From an uncultured Pseudohongiella sp. (GTDB taxonomy: Bacteria > Pseudomonadota > Gammaproteobacteria > Pseudomonadales > Pseudohongiellaceae), in the NCBI GenBank assembly GCA_951812965.1, contig OX638341.1, forward strand, positions 434,001 through 498,000: a DNA stretch of 64,000 nucleotides, in the 5' to 3' direction. Shown in pieces: positions 49,306-59,147 of this stretch. Both the position numbers and the translations under genes were made by a program. The notes below the pieces were generated by a model that saw only the letters and a program-made list of their open reading frames with translations, had not been told where the DNA came from and ran no database searches. How positions within the stretch are numbered: the first letter of the stretch is position 1; every line of letters starts with the position of its first letter.

Positions 49306-49809
49306 ATGCCACCGAAAAACAGCAGGGACCTCGACTGGAATGAATTGTTGGCCGGTCTGTATAACGATGTTTTCCACTTGGCCATCAAGTTATGCCGCTC
49401 CAGGGCTCAGGCGGAAGATCTGGCGCAGGAAGTATTTCTCCGCGCCTGGCGCTTCCATCACAAATTGCGCGATGCAAAATCCGCCAAGGCGTGGCTGTTC
49501 ACCATTCTGAAGAATGAGAACTACCGTCGATTCGAACGTCGTCATCGAGCTGAACTGGTTGACCTGGATTACATCGCAGCGATTGCCCCGCGCGAATCCG
49601 AACCCGAGCATCGTACCGAATCCCACTTGCTGCAAAGAGCCATTTCCGAACTCGGCGAGAATTACCGCGAACCCTTGATGATGCAGGCCTACGGAGGCTA
49701 TTCGGGCAAGGAAATCGCCGCCATGCTGGACCTGAACGGAAATACCGTCATGACGCGGCTGTTCAGGGCAAGAGCCAAGCTGTGCCGGAAGTTCGAGCTT
49801 GGATCCTGA
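49306..49809 (+). CDS. ECF-type RNA polymerase sigma factor
   Basis: 167 residues with sigma region 2 (DVFHLAIKLCRSRAQAEDLAQEVFLRAW) and region 4 (LGENYREPLMMQAYGGYSGKEIAAMLDLN). Regions 1.1 and 3 are missing, as usual for the ECF group. I choose the ATG at 49306, ten bases after AAGGAG. A TTG three codons earlier is too close. No anti-sigma or membrane partner is adjacent: the next gene is comF, overlapping by 11 bases. The regulon is unknown. Confidence 0.9.
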   Translation: MPPKNSRDLDWNELLAGLYNDVFHLAIKLCRSRAQAEDLAQEVFLRAWRFHHKLRDAKSAKAWLFTILKNENYRRFERRHRAELVDLDYIAAIAPRESEPEHRTESHLLQRAISELGENYREPLMMQAYGGYSGKEIAAMLDLNGNTVMTRLFRARAKLCRKFELGS

Positions 49810-50518
49810 GCCCGGTTCCCGGGCGCGGCAACTGCTGCCGACGCTTTGCCTGATTTGCCATTGCACTCTGCACAGAACTTACAGTCTTTGCGGGGACTGT
49901 GAAGCGGACCTGCCATGGCTGGATTCGGTTTGCGGCAAGTGTGGCGAGGAAACGCTCGAACCCGGCGTCGACATCTGTTCGAGATGCCGGCTCGACCCGC
50001 CGAATTTCGACTCATGCTTTGCGCCGCTGGCGTACCGCCCCCCGGTGGACAAGTTGATCACCAATTTCAAATTCCACGCGGACTTTGCGAGCGGTTACGC
50101 CCTGAGCCGGATCCTGGCCGGAAGCCTGGCGCAGCGCTGGCGCGGGGACAAGTGCCCGGACCTGTTGCTGCCTGTGCCCTTACATGAATCCCGGCTGCGT
50201 CAGCGTGGGTTCAATCAAGCTCTTGAAATCGCCAAGGTGCTGGCGTCGGAGCACAAAACGCCATTGTGCGCTCGTGGACTGCGCAAGTTGCGGCCCACGC
50301 CGCCGCAAACAGGGATGCAGGGCGCCCGCGAACGCGGTGCGAATATCCGGGCGTCATTCGGGCTTGAGCGTACCGCGGAATTCCGCAAAGCGCGCCGGGT
50401 TGCGCTTGTCGATGACGTGGTCACCACAATGAGCACAGTGATGGAACTGGCCAGCGAACTCAAACAGGCGGGAGTCGAAAAAGTGGAGGTTTGCTGTCTG
50501 GCCCGCGCCGTGCTGTGA
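49799..50518 (+). CDS. comF: ComF/GntX-family phosphoribosyltransferase-fold protein
   Basis: 239 residues. Cysteine-rich N-terminal zinc part (CLICHCTLH, CGDC, CGKC, CSRC), then a type I PRTase fold ending in the PRPP loop VALVDDVVTTMST. PVPLHESRLRQRGFNQALEIAK is the ComF signature. In competent bacteria ComF helps bring single-stranded DNA into the cell. Type IV pilus genes lie 10 kb away. The start is a TTG inside the sigma gene with GGAAG upstream, as no ATG occurs before the cysteine motif. Confidence 0.9.
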   Translation: MDPEPGSRARQLLPTLCLICHCTLHRTYSLCGDCEADLPWLDSVCGKCGEETLEPGVDICSRCRLDPPNFDSCFAPLAYRPPVDKLITNFKFHADFASGYALSRILAGSLAQRWRGDKCPDLLLPVPLHESRLRQRGFNQALEIAKVLASEHKTPLCARGLRKLRPTPPQTGMQGARERGANIRASFGLERTAEFRKARRVALVDDVVTTMSTVMELASELKQAGVEKVEVCCLARAVL

Positions 50519-50552
50519 CCCTGCACCGACGCATTCGATTCGAAGCAACCCT

Positions 50553-50662
50553 GCGGCACATGGATGTGCCGCCGAGTTCGATGGCGCAAGCTATTGAACT
50601 CGGAGCACAACAAAACCACGCTTTTGTTTTGCGATTGAGAAAAATTTCAGGAAGAAATTTTC
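50553..50662. repeat. Four-hairpin intergenic element, copy 2
   Basis: Stems at 50553-50560/50565-50572, 50572-50579/50596-50603 (CGCAAG loop as in copy 1), around 50605-50615/50622-50632 with one mismatch, and 50641-50648/50654-50661. The order and loops match 26595-26708. In stems 2 and 4 a pair is changed on both arms. It lies between the convergent comF and barrel-protein genes. Confidence 0.85.
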
Positions 50663-50666
50663 GGGA

Positions 50667-51536
50667 CTAAAATTGATACTTCAGTCGGCCGTAAGCCACG
50701 CGTCCGTTCTGATCGAGGATGCGGGTCGCGGAGTTGAGAATCTGCATGGTCTTGCGATCGAACACGTTCTGGATACCGAAGGAAATCACCGCACGGTCAT
50801 TGGATCCGGCCGCCATGCGGTAGCCGTATTCCAGATCCACCGTGGTGATATTGTCGACCAGATCGTTGATCTCTTCCATGCCCAGTTCGGACAGGTCGCG
50901 CGAGGAATCGAAATAGCGAGTTATAGCGCTCGCTGTATGGTTGCCGAATTCCCAGCTCAGTTTCAGATTGCTGCGAAATCTTGGCGTGGTCAGCTTCGCT
51001 GACTGGGGCGTTGTCAGAGTCGCCGCGGAAAGATTGTCGTTCACCGCTTCAAGCAGACCCTCGGTGTTATAGAAATCCTGCACGTAGCTCGCCCGGGTGC
51101 TCAGTGTGAACTGGCCGAAACTGTTGGTATTCCATGCGTAGGCCGCGCCGACGTCAAATCCGCTGCTGCGCAGATTCGGCTCGGGCAAGGAACTCTGCAA
51201 TGGCGCCACGTCGAACTGGCTGCGCCACACATTCGCGTCGAGCTTGAGACCTTCTACCGGCGTGGTTTGCAGCCCAAGACTGAAATTGAGAGCGTCCTCG
51301 ACCAGTCCGTTACGCAAATCCTGCGTTTCGGCCGTTCTGACCACCTTGATCAGGTCGCCGGCTTCATCCGACATACTGACGGGAGCGATACTGAAACTGA
51401 TCAGCGTGCGTTCGGCAGGGTCATCGGCCAGATCCTGCCCGTAAGCGGAAATGGCAGGCGCCAGCAAACCGAGCGCGGCCACCCTGACCAACCGTAGTGA
51501 ATGCCTGTAAGACCCAGCAAACATCGTCGAATTCAA
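50667..51536 (-). CDS. Plug-less TonB-receptor-like outer-membrane barrel protein
   Basis: 289 residues with a signal peptide (LVRVAALGLLAPAISAYG). The body looks like the C-terminal third of a TonB-dependent receptor barrel: alternating strands such as GLKLDANVWRSQFDVAP and FRSNLKLSWEFGNHTASAITRYFDS, then SFGIQNVFDRKT and the final YGRLKYQF. No TonB box or plug is present. It may be a deletion derivative of a longer receptor that kept or regained a signal peptide, or a real small barrel. I cannot tell whether it is functional. Confidence 0.7.
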   Translation of the reverse strand: MNSTMFAGSYRHSLRLVRVAALGLLAPAISAYGQDLADDPAERTLISFSIAPVSMSDEAGDLIKVVRTAETQDLRNGLVEDALNFSLGLQTTPVEGLKLDANVWRSQFDVAPLQSSLPEPNLRSSGFDVGAAYAWNTNSFGQFTLSTRASYVQDFYNTEGLLEAVNDNLSAATLTTPQSAKLTTPRFRSNLKLSWEFGNHTASAITRYFDSSRDLSELGMEEINDLVDNITTVDLEYGYRMAAGSNDRAVISFGIQNVFDRKTMQILNSATRILDQNGRVAYGRLKYQF

Positions 51537-51612
51537 TTCTCACCCATGACAGCGCCGACACAATCAGGTGTGCCGACTTGCATATAGGGCCATATGCCGG
51601 GAAATTTTGCAA

Positions 51613-51628
51613 GAGATTCTTGCAATCT
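51613..51628. repeat. Left target-site duplication of the insertion sequence
   Basis: GAGATTCTTGCAATCT, identical to 53012-53027 on the other side of the element. Confidence 0.85.
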
Positions 51629-53011
51629 TGTAGAGAGCACATAATCTGTCCGGTCTTGTAGCACAAGGTCTGTCCGGTTCTCATCGGATGCGGGAGGAAG
51701 CATCTGATGAGACGAACAGCTTGGTTGCAGGAGACGCGAATGGAACGTTTTGAGGAAGCCTTTGGTGCGTGGACGGAGAGTCGGCTGACGCAGGAAGAAG
51801 CTGCGCGGCTGCTTGGGGTGTGTGAGCGCACGTTTCGGCGCTGGATAGATCGGTATGAGGAAGCGGGCCTGGACGGATTGATCGACAAGCGCTTGTCGCA
51901 AGCATCGAACCGTCGCGCGCCGGTCGACGAAGTGATGGCGTTGGTGGATCGCTACCGGAACCGTCACCGGGGTTGGAACGTGCGTCATTTTCATGCCTGG
52001 TACCGGCGCGATGGCGGGAAGCGCAGCTACACCTGGGTGAAGAACGCCTTGCAGGCAGCGGGCCTGGTGGCGCGGGCGTCACGCCGCGGAGCGCATCGCA
52101 AGCGGCGGGAGCCGGCGCCGTGGCCGGGCATGCTGTTGCACCAGGATGGCAGTCGCCATGAATGGGCGCCGGGTCGGATGTGGGATCTGATCGTGACCAT
52201 GGACGACGCCACGAACGCGCATTACTCGATGTTCTTTTGCGAGGAGGAAGGTACGTGGAGCAGCTTTCGCGGCATCCGCGAGGTGATTGATGCGCGCGGT
52301 CTGTTCTGTTCGCTGTATACCGACCGCGGCAGTCACTACTGGCACACGCCGACGGCGGGCGGCAAAGTGGACAAGGGCAATCCGACGCAGTTTGGACGGG
52401 CGATGAGGCAGCTGGGCATCGAGATGATTCCGGCGTACTCGCCGGAGGCGCGGGGCCGTTCGGAGCGAGCGTTCAAGACGCACCAGGACCGACTGGTGAA
52501 GGAGTTGGCGCTGGCGGGGGTTGCGGAGATGGAAGCGGCGAATCGGTACTTGCGGGAGACGTACCTGCCGGCCTTCAACGCGGAGTTCGCGCGGCCGCCG
52601 CGGGAGGAAGGGTCCGCCTTCGTGGCCTGCGGCGACGCCGATCGGCTGGACGAGATCCTGTGCGAGCACCATGAGCGGGTCGTCGGGCACGACAACTGCG
52701 TACGCTTTCGTCGAAAGGTGCTGCAGATTCCGCCGGATCGGTACCGTTGTCACTATGTGAAGGCGACAGTCAAGGTCTTGCAGTATCTGGATGGGTGCGT
52801 TGCGATCCGCCACGGCCCGCGCGAACTGGCGCGATACGACTCCCAGGGGAAACTATTGACGGAGAATTTACGGACCGCCGCGTAGGAACGCGGCGGCGGC
52901 CGGCGTCTGGGGGGCCTTTCCGGGCTACGCCCTCCAAGGCCCCCCAGACGCCAAAAACAAACCGGACAGATCATTTGCTACAGAACCGGACATTTCTATT
53001 TGCTCTTAACA
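51629..53011 (+). mobile_element. Intact IS1202-type (ISNCY) insertion sequence, 1383 bp
   Basis: The element begins TGT and ends ACA, with long imperfect terminal inverted repeats. Left TGTAGAGAGCACATAATC matches the right-end complement TGTTAAGAGCAAATAGAA. Further in, TGTCCGG occurs twice, 24 bases apart, at both ends (51647 and 51671; complements at 52986 and 52962). One transposase gene fills it. Identical 16-bp repeats flank it. IS1202-related groups are known for unusually long target duplications. A 17-bp perfect hairpin (52902-52918 with 52936-52952) follows the transposase. Confidence 0.88.
51707..52885 (+). CDS. ISNCY/IS1202-type transposase
   Basis: 392 residues. An N-terminal helix-turn-helix (LTQEEAARLLGVCERTFRRWIDRYE) precedes a DDE integrase core: Asp in LLHQDGSRHEW, Asp in SLYTDRGSHYW and Glu in SPEARGRSERAF. 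A C-terminal beta domain follows. GGAGG nine bases before the ATG. No frameshift is seen, so it may be active. Confidence 0.93.
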   Translation: MRRTAWLQETRMERFEEAFGAWTESRLTQEEAARLLGVCERTFRRWIDRYEEAGLDGLIDKRLSQASNRRAPVDEVMALVDRYRNRHRGWNVRHFHAWYRRDGGKRSYTWVKNALQAAGLVARASRRGAHRKRREPAPWPGMLLHQDGSRHEWAPGRMWDLIVTMDDATNAHYSMFFCEEEGTWSSFRGIREVIDARGLFCSLYTDRGSHYWHTPTAGGKVDKGNPTQFGRAMRQLGIEMIPAYSPEARGRSERAFKTHQDRLVKELALAGVAEMEAANRYLRETYLPAFNAEFARPPREEGSAFVACGDADRLDEILCEHHERVVGHDNCVRFRRKVLQIPPDRYRCHYVKATVKVLQYLDGCVAIRHGPRELARYDSQGKLLTENLRTAA

Positions 53012-53027
53012 GAGATTCTTGCAATCT
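53012..53027. repeat. Right target-site duplication of the insertion sequence
   Basis: Second copy of the 16-bp direct repeat. Its last base is the first base of the folK stop triplet as read on the plus strand, so the insertion landed directly after that gene without breaking it. Confidence 0.85.
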
Positions 53028-53590
53028 CAATTTACGACTTGACGGTTCCCGATACGTCTCGCCTCGTCCTTGCCCGTCAGGGCTCCAAGCAGTTCGGAAA
53101 CGGAGCTTGTCTGGCCGGGCGGAGTCCAGTCCGGCGCAAGTTCGGCCAGTGGCGCCAGTACGAATTCGCGCTCCGCGAACCGCGGGTGCGGCAATTGCAA
53201 TTCGGGGCTGTGAATGGTCCTCGTACCCCATAGGATCAGGTCGAGATCCAATGTTCTCGGCGCATTGCGTCCGTCGCCGCGCGAGCGTCCGAATTCCGCT
53301 TCGACTTCCAGCAATTTCACAAGCAGCGACTGCGGCGTCAATTCCGGCGGCGGCCACAACATCGCCGCCGCATTGACGAAATCCGGCGTACCCGGCGCGC
53401 AATCGCGAGGGATTGTGCGATACAGGGAAGAACACAGCGGTGGCGCCGCACTGAGCCTGTGCAACTCCGCCAGCGCTTGCCGCACCATCCGTTCAGGCGT
53501 TCCGAACCGGCCGGGCAGGTTCGAACCGACGGCAACGACCGCGGCCTCGTCGAATTCCTGGTTACTTGTGAGCGGCCGCCGAGTATTCAT
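53027..53590 (-). CDS. folK: 2-amino-4-hydroxy-6-hydroxymethyldihydropteridine pyrophosphokinase (copy 2)
   Basis: About 187 residues. [19 protein letters not shown] is the N-terminal strand, TPDFVNAAA the pterin pocket and [14 protein letters not shown] the metal-binding signature, followed by [18 protein letters not shown]. This copy matches the canonical FolK motifs (GSNL, HPR) better than the one at 1746. The start at 53590 overlaps the hemE end by 29 bases. Residues further upstream in frame read like hemE shadow. Two FolK proteins in one genome are known, but their division of labour is unclear. Confidence 0.85.
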   Translation of the reverse strand: MNTRRPLTSNQEFDEAAVVAVGSNLPGRFGTPERMVRQALAELHRLSAAPPLCSSLYRTIPRDCAPGTPDFVNAAAMLWPPPELTPQSLLVKLLEVEAEFGRSRGDGRNAPRTLDLDLILWGTRTIHSPELQLPHPRFAEREFVLAPLAELAPDWTPPGQTSSVSELLGALTGKDEARRIGNRQVVN

Positions 53591-54623
53591 GCACGGCATC
53601 CACGAAAACGGCGACATGTTCCGGATCGACTCCGGGCGTGACGCCATGACCGAGATTGAAGACATGGCCGGGCCCGGAGCCCCAGGAACGCAATATGGCC
53701 GCCACTTCCCGGCGAATGACCGCCGGTTCGGCATATAGCACCGACGGGTCCATGTTCCCTTGCAGCGCAGTCTTGCGACCGATGCGCGAGCGCGCGCTGC
53801 CGATGTCCACTGTCCAGTCCAGGCCTACGCAATGGCAGCCGCTGGCGGCGATTTCTTCCAGCCAGCCTCCACCCTGCTTGGTGAAGAGAATGCAAGGCAC
53901 GGTCCGCCCTTCCCGTTCCCGAATCAGGCCGTCCACGATACGCCGCATATAGGCCAGGGAGTACTCCAGATAGGCCGGAGTCGAAAGAATGCCGCCCCAG
54001 GTGTCGAAGATCTGCACTACCTGCGCGCCGGCGCGAATTTGCGCGTTCAGGTAATCGATTACCGCCCTCGCAAGCTTGTCCAGCAACAGGCGGCAGGATT
54101 CCGGATGGTTGTACATGAATTGCTTGGCGCGCCGGAAATCCTTGCTGCCGCTGCCTTCGATCATGTACGTGGCGAGCGTCCAGGGGCTGCCGGCAAAGCC
54201 GATCAGCGGCGCTCTGCCGTTCAGTTCGCGGCGGATCAGCGCGACGGCATCCATGACATAGGCGAGGTCGTCAGCCGCGTCGATGTCAGGCAGGGCTTCG
54301 ACGTCCGCCGCGCTGCGGATCGTCTTGCGGAATCGCGGCCCTTCGCCTTCGGTGAAATAAAGTCCCAGCCCCATGGCGTCGGGGATGGTCAGAATGTCGG
54401 AAAAAAGAATGGCCGCGTCAAAGGCGTAACGCTCCAGCGGCTGCAAGGCGACTTCGCAGGCAAGTTGCGGATTCCGGCACAGGCTCATGAAATCGCCGGC
54501 GCTCTTTCGCGTAGCGCGATACTCGGGCAGGTAACGGCCGGCCTGCCGCATCATCCAGACGGGCGTTACGTCTACGGGCTTTCTTTCCAGCGCCCGTAAC
54601 AGGCGATCATTCCTGAGTGTCAA
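53562..54623 (-). CDS. hemE: Uroporphyrinogen decarboxylase
   Basis: Makes coproporphyrinogen III in haem synthesis. 353 residues. The N-terminal signature [19 protein letters not shown], then [28 protein letters not shown] and a final [16 protein letters not shown]. The start is TTG at 54623 ([11 protein letters not shown]), with GGAG nine bases upstream, inside the end of the preceding gene. Longer in-frame versions only reuse that gene's DNA. Confidence 0.97.
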   Translation of the reverse strand: MTLRNDRLLRALERKPVDVTPVWMMRQAGRYLPEYRATRKSAGDFMSLCRNPQLACEVALQPLERYAFDAAILFSDILTIPDAMGLGLYFTEGEGPRFRKTIRSAADVEALPDIDAADDLAYVMDAVALIRRELNGRAPLIGFAGSPWTLATYMIEGSGSKDFRRAKQFMYNHPESCRLLLDKLARAVIDYLNAQIRAGAQVVQIFDTWGGILSTPAYLEYSLAYMRRIVDGLIREREGRTVPCILFTKQGGGWLEEIAASGCHCVGLDWTVDIGSARSRIGRKTALQGNMDPSVLYAEPAVIRREVAAILRSWGSGPGHVFNLGHGVTPGVDPEHVAVFVDAVHEYSAAAHK

Positions 54624-56013
54624 GGGCCAGGGCTCCCTGCTTTCCCGCGCGGCTGATTTCCGAATGCACATTGCTGATACGCCGAATCCAGGGTTCCAGA
54701 TCGTCGAATCTGCCGGCCAGTCGCGCCCGGGCTTCCATGGCGGATTCCCAATCGGGATAAATACCGTCGACCGCGACAAACCACGGTCCGCGTTGGCGCC
54801 GCGTCTCGTAGTAACCGTGAATTTGCCCGAGTTGCGAGGCGGCGATGAATCCGCGCACGCCTTCCTCCGAAGTCGAAGCGATAATCTGCACGGTAAAACT
54901 GTCCGGGGGCGCTTCAAGCAGCATCCTTTCGAATTCGCTCAGTCCCGGCGATTCATCGGTGGATGGCGGCGTCGCGGGGTCTGCGGTTGAACTGCCGCCG
55001 TCCCGCGCGAGGCCGGCAACTTCGTTCCGGGCGGTCCCGGCCGAGTCGGGCCTTGGGGGCAGGCGTAATGAAATCTGCCGGGGCTCGATGACGGCTTCGG
55101 GAGACGCTGACAATTCCGGTTCGACCTCCGGCCAGAAAACCACTGCCGCCAGCACCAGACTCAATGCGAACGCATGCAGCAGATAGCGAAATTCGGGGCG
55201 TTCGGCGTTGTCGCCGTCCTGCGATTCGCGGTCGCGGCCACGGTCGGATAAGCGTCCGAATATGCGTCCGGCCGCGGGCACTTCGTCGGAATTCAGCATT
55301 GCGGCCGTCAATGCATTGATTTTTCCGGGCAGGCCCGCGGACTGTTGCAGAAGATCGAGTCCGGCCTGGGAAGACAAGGGCAGGCTCTTGCCATAGCCGG
55401 CCCTGGCAAGTTTGAGGTGGATGTATTCCGCAGTCTCGACTCGATTCAGCGCGGGCAGTTCGTGCATCGCCAGCTTGGCGCGATAGCGTTCGCGCAACCG
55501 GGCCTGCAACATTTCCTTCAGTTGCTCCTCGCCCAGCAGGACCAGATGAATCGCCGACAAGCGATTGGCCAGCAGCCGCTCGACGAGTCTCATGCAGTCC
55601 GAACCCAATTCGTGCGCGTTGTCGATGACCAGCAGGATCGACTTGCCGGAACGCGCAAGTTCGATGGCGCATTCGCTGAGCGTATCGAGGCCGCGGCCGA
55701 TGTCGCCGGGCTGGTCGAGTTCCAGTTCCTGCAAGAGTTCGCGCAGCAGATTTTGCGCTGTCGTGAAGAGATCGACCGAAATCAGCACCGGCCGGAGATC
55801 GTTCCGGGAAAGCTCGCAAAAACGCCGGGCGAGCCGGGTCTTGCCGCTTCCTTCCGGTCCGATTACGGCATCGAGCGAGACCTGCCTGCCTTCGCTGTCC
55901 AGTACATTGCGCACAAGGTTTTCGCGGCCGCCGCCGCCGAAAAAGTCATCCCGTCGAAACTCGCCGTCGAACGGATCGTGTTTCAGCCGCAACTTTTCAA
56001 TATAAGGTTTCAT
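54607..56013 (-). CDS. damX: DamX-like protein: AAA ATPase, one membrane helix, periplasmic SPOR domain
   Basis: 468 residues. Starts [19 protein letters not shown] and has a Walker A loop ([14 protein letters not shown]), Walker B ([12 protein letters not shown]) and an AAA lid, resembling ExeA/GspA ATPases. A single helix ([18 protein letters not shown], about residue 285) is followed by a Pro/Ser-rich linker and a SPOR domain ([19 protein letters not shown]) that should bind denuded peptidoglycan at the septum. Enteric DamX lacks the full ATPase, so this is the long pseudomonad-like form. Lies between aroB and hemE. Confidence 0.88.
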   Translation of the reverse strand: MKPYIEKLRLKHDPFDGEFRRDDFFGGGGRENLVRNVLDSEGRQVSLDAVIGPEGSGKTRLARRFCELSRNDLRPVLISVDLFTTAQNLLRELLQELELDQPGDIGRGLDTLSECAIELARSGKSILLVIDNAHELGSDCMRLVERLLANRLSAIHLVLLGEEQLKEMLQARLRERYRAKLAMHELPALNRVETAEYIHLKLARAGYGKSLPLSSQAGLDLLQQSAGLPGKINALTAAMLNSDEVPAAGRIFGRLSDRGRDRESQDGDNAERPEFRYLLHAFALSLVLAAVVFWPEVEPELSASPEAVIEPRQISLRLPPRPDSAGTARNEVAGLARDGGSSTADPATPPSTDESPGLSEFERMLLEAPPDSFTVQIIASTSEEGVRGFIAASQLGQIHGYYETRRQRGPWFVAVDGIYPDWESAMEARARLAGRFDDLEPWIRRISNVHSEISRAGKQGALALDTQE

Positions 56014-56016
56014 TAT

Positions 56017-57108
56017 TCAGTGGCAGAGCCCGGCTTGCGCCGTCAATGTCTGCGCGAGCAGGGGCCGCTCCACGTCGTCCGCGATTACCGCTTTCCCTAT
56101 GTCCTTCAGCAGCACGAAGCGGATTCTGCCCTGCTCGGCCTTCTTGTCGGAAGACATCAATTCCATATATCTGTCCAAGCTTATATCGGCAGGAGGGATC
56201 ACGGGCAAACCGAAATCATCTTCGAGAACAGTACGGACCCGCCGCGCCGAAGCTTCGTCCAGCCAGCCCAGGCGGCGCGACAGATCGGCGGCCATTACCA
56301 TGCCCGCGGCAACAGCCTCGCCATGCAACCAGGCGCCATAGCCGGACGCGGCTTCTATGGCGTGACCGAAGGTATGTCCGAGATTAAGCAAGGCGCGCAT
56401 GCCCGATTCGCGCTCGTCCCGGGCAACGATATCGGCCTTCGCCCGGCAGCAGCGGGCCACGGCCTCGGCGAGCAGTTCAGGCTCCAGCGTCAACATGCCG
56501 GCGGCATGCCGCGCCAGCCAATCGAAGAACTCGCTGTCGTCGATGAGACCGTATTTGACCACTTCCGCCAGGCCTGCCCTTACTTCCCGCCTGGGCAGGG
56601 TTTTCAGCACCGCCATGTCGGCTATTACGCAGGCGGGCTGATGAAACGCGCCGATCATGTTCTTTCCCAGCGGATGGTTGACGCCGGTCTTGCCGCCGAC
56701 TGACGAGTCGACTTGCGCCAGCAGGGTTGTCGGCGCCTGGACGTAGCGTACACCGCGCAGCCAGGTGGCGGCGGCGAATCCCGTGATATCGCCGATCACG
56801 CCGCCGCCCAGGGCGATCAGGCTGGATTTGCGGTCGATTCTTGCCGCCATGAGCTTGTCATAGATTACGCTGAGCGTCGCCAGATGCTTGTGCTGTTCTC
56901 CGTCGGGAAGAATGATGGTGGTCACCGGCAAGCCTTGCAGGGTTTCCAGCACCCGGTCGAGGTAGAGCGGCGCAACGACGTCATTGGTGATTATCGCGGC
57001 GTGCCCCCCACCCAGGGCCTGCCGCAGAAGTTCGCCGTCCGCCAGCAGATTCTCGCCGATATGTATCGGATAACTTCTGCTGCCCAGGTCTACGTTCAAT
57101 GTCTGCAT
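56017..57108 (-). CDS. aroB: 3-dehydroquinate synthase
   Basis: Shikimate pathway, NAD- and zinc-dependent. 363 residues. [11 protein letters not shown] and [23 protein letters not shown] form the NAD site, [12 protein letters not shown] carries a zinc glutamate region, and [11 protein letters not shown] a zinc histidine. Lies 9 bases after aroK and 3 before the DamX-like gene. Confidence 0.98.
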   Translation of the reverse strand: MQTLNVDLGSRSYPIHIGENLLADGELLRQALGGGHAAIITNDVVAPLYLDRVLETLQGLPVTTIILPDGEQHKHLATLSVIYDKLMAARIDRKSSLIALGGGVIGDITGFAAATWLRGVRYVQAPTTLLAQVDSSVGGKTGVNHPLGKNMIGAFHQPACVIADMAVLKTLPRREVRAGLAEVVKYGLIDDSEFFDWLARHAAGMLTLEPELLAEAVARCCRAKADIVARDERESGMRALLNLGHTFGHAIEAASGYGAWLHGEAVAAGMVMAADLSRRLGWLDEASARRVRTVLEDDFGLPVIPPADISLDRYMELMSSDKKAEQGRIRFVLLKDIGKAVIADDVERPLLAQTLTAQAGLCH

Positions 57109-57117
57109 GTCCAGGTC

Positions 57118-57660
57118 TCAATCGACGGCGACGCTTCCTGTCCGGTATCTGTTCAATTCCCGCTTAACGGCTCTGCTGACCAGTTGCGGAAATTTGCGTT
57201 TGGCTTCGACCCGTATATCCGCCAGTTCGCTGTAGATCGGGTGGCGGTCCTCGTACAGTTCGCGGATGCGCTGCTCGCGGTCCGCACCTCGCAGCAACGG
57301 CCTGTTCTTGTCCTCGAGTTTCCGACTCAATTGCGCCTCGAGCGAAACGTACAGGTAGACCACGATGCCCCGATCTTTCAGCAGGATTCGATTTTCGGAG
57401 TCGAGTACGGCGCCGCCTCCCGTCGCCAGCAGAATTTCCTGCTGTTCCGTCAGCGTTGCGATCATGCGTGATTCCCGGCGCCGGAAGCCGAATTCCCCTT
57501 CCACGTCGAAGATCCAGGAAATGCTGGCGTTCGCCGATTTTTCGATCTCCTGATCGGAATCGAGAAACTGCAATCCCAGGTCCCGCGCGAGCAAACGGCC
57601 CACGGTGGTCTTGCCGGCGCCCATCGGGCCGATCAGAAACACGTTTTCAGTATCTTTCAT
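57118..57660 (-). CDS. aroK: Shikimate kinase
   Basis: 180 residues from the ATG at 57660. Walker A GPMGAGKTTVGRLLA, shikimate-binding DSDQEIEKSANASI and FRRRESRMI, and GGGAVL near residue 85. The open frame upstream is not conserved. Follows pilQ by 65 bases. Confidence 0.97.
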   Translation of the reverse strand: MKDTENVFLIGPMGAGKTTVGRLLARDLGLQFLDSDQEIEKSANASISWIFDVEGEFGFRRRESRMIATLTEQQEILLATGGGAVLDSENRILLKDRGIVVYLYVSLEAQLSRKLEDKNRPLLRGADREQRIRELYEDRHPIYSELADIRVEAKRKFPQLVSRAVKRELNRYRTGSVAVD

Positions 57661-57725
57661 CAGCGGGCAATGGTAAACAATTTCCCTGGCCGACGCATCG
57701 CGCGAGCGGGCCGTCCGGGAGGAAC

Positions 57726-59147
57726 TCAGAGTACGGCGGGAACGATTCCCGGAGTGATGAAAATCAGCAGTTCGGTCCGCCTGGTGTCGGAGATGGTTCT
57801 TTTGAACAACCACTCCAACCCGGGAATGTCGCCCAGAACGGGCGTCTTTGACTCGGTGGCCGTCGCCTCTTCGCGAAACACGCCGCCGAGGACGATGGTT
57901 TCGCCGTCATCGACCAGCGCGCTGGTAATGACTTCATTGGTATTGATCGCAGGTACGCCCGAGGCAGTCGGCGAAATCGAATCCTGCCTGATTTCAAGTT
58001 GCATGTTTATCTTCCCGTTCGGCGTAATCCTGGGCGTAACCCGCAATAGCAAAACCGCGTCCTCGAACTGGGTCACGGATCCCCCCGCGGCGCCTCCGGC
58101 CTGGGACTGGTAGGGTATTTTCACGCCGGAACGGATTTCGGCGGTGACCTTGTCCTGGGTGGTCACCCTCGGTCTGGCGATAATCTCGCCGTTGCCGCTG
58201 CTTTCGATGGCGGCGAGTTCAAGTTCGATCAGGTCGCTGTTGCCGGTATAGCCGATACTGAAGGAAGTCCTGGAAGCCACGCCCAGATCGAGCGCCAACT
58301 GTTCCTGCGACTGCGCCGGCGTGAGTCCCTGGATAATACCGTAGCGGAATCGGCTTTCCTGGCCGGGCGTTCCCGCGGCGCCCCAGCGGACGCCGAACTC
58401 GCGAGAATAATCCGTCGATACATTGACTATGCGCGCTTCGATCAGTACCTGCCGCACGGGTACGTCAAGGTTTGCCAGCAAATCCCGTATCGCGGTCAGA
58501 TTCCGCTCCAGATCCTGCACGATCACGGTATTGGTGCGGACATCGACTACAGCCGAGCCGCGGGGCGACAGCAATCCCCGGCTAATGGCTCGAGTTTCCC
58601 CCAAACCGGTGTTCGTTTCGTCCGAACTCGCGTCGGTGGCGGAAGCACTCGCTTCCGTGGCGGCGGTACCGGCGCCGAGTACGAGTTCAAGCAGAGCAGC
58701 CGCATCGGCGTAATTGACCTGGAACAGTTCGGTAATCAGCGGCGCCAGTTCCAGCGCCTGTCGCTCGGCATCGAGTTCCCGCTCCCGCTGCAATGCCATT
58801 TCTTCGGCGGTTGTCACATACAGGACATTGCCTTCCAGACGGTACGCGAGATTGCCGGCCCGCAGCACGAGTTCGAGCGCCTGCTGCCAGGAAACGCCAT
58901 CGAGTTGCAAGCTGATATTGCCGGCGACCGCCTCCCCCGCCACCAGGTTGAAGTTCTGCTCATCGGCCAGAATCTGCAAGGCGAAGCGGATGGGAACATC
59001 CTGAAAAGAAAGGCCGGAAACTTCTACTGCCGCGGGCGGCGCAACGTCCTGCTGCGCTTGCGCCAGGGCCCAGTGCGACGCGGCGAGCAAGGCCACGATG
59101 CAGCACCACAGCTTCCGCCGGATTGAACTGGTGAAAACATCGTTCAC
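57726..59147 (-). CDS. pilQ: Type IV pilus secretin PilQ, short form
   Basis: Outer-membrane channel for the pilus. About 473 residues from a GTG at 59147 that overlaps the pilO-pilP stop (GTGA). A signal peptide (LWCCIVALLAASHWALAQ) leads straight into an N0/STN domain (SFQDVPIRFALQILADEQ) and one N1 repeat. The secretin core follows (RQVLIEARIVNVSTDYSREFG, then RPRVTTQDKVTAEI and PVLGDIPGLEWLF). The AMIN peptidoglycan-binding domains of longer PilQ proteins are missing, so attachment to the wall must differ. Confidence 0.93.
   Translation of the reverse strand: MNDVFTSSIRRKLWCCIVALLAASHWALAQAQQDVAPPAAVEVSGLSFQDVPIRFALQILADEQNFNLVAGEAVAGNISLQLDGVSWQQALELVLRAGNLAYRLEGNVLYVTTAEEMALQRERELDAERQALELAPLITELFQVNYADAAALLELVLGAGTAATEASASATDASSDETNTGLGETRAISRGLLSPRGSAVVDVRTNTVIVQDLERNLTAIRDLLANLDVPVRQVLIEARIVNVSTDYSREFGVRWGAAGTPGQESRFRYGIIQGLTPAQSQEQLALDLGVASRTSFSIGYTGNSDLIELELAAIESSGNGEIIARPRVTTQDKVTAEIRSGVKIPYQSQAGGAAGGSVTQFEDAVLLLRVTPRITPNGKINMQLEIRQDSISPTASGVPAINTNEVITSALVDDGETIVLGGVFREEATATESKTPVLGDIPGLEWLFKRTISDTRRTELLIFITPGIVPAVL

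Noticed and set aside
52902..52952. Intrinsic terminator after the transposase
   Set aside because: Strong 17-bp stem but followed by A, not T, on the plus strand; left as a hairpin of the element.
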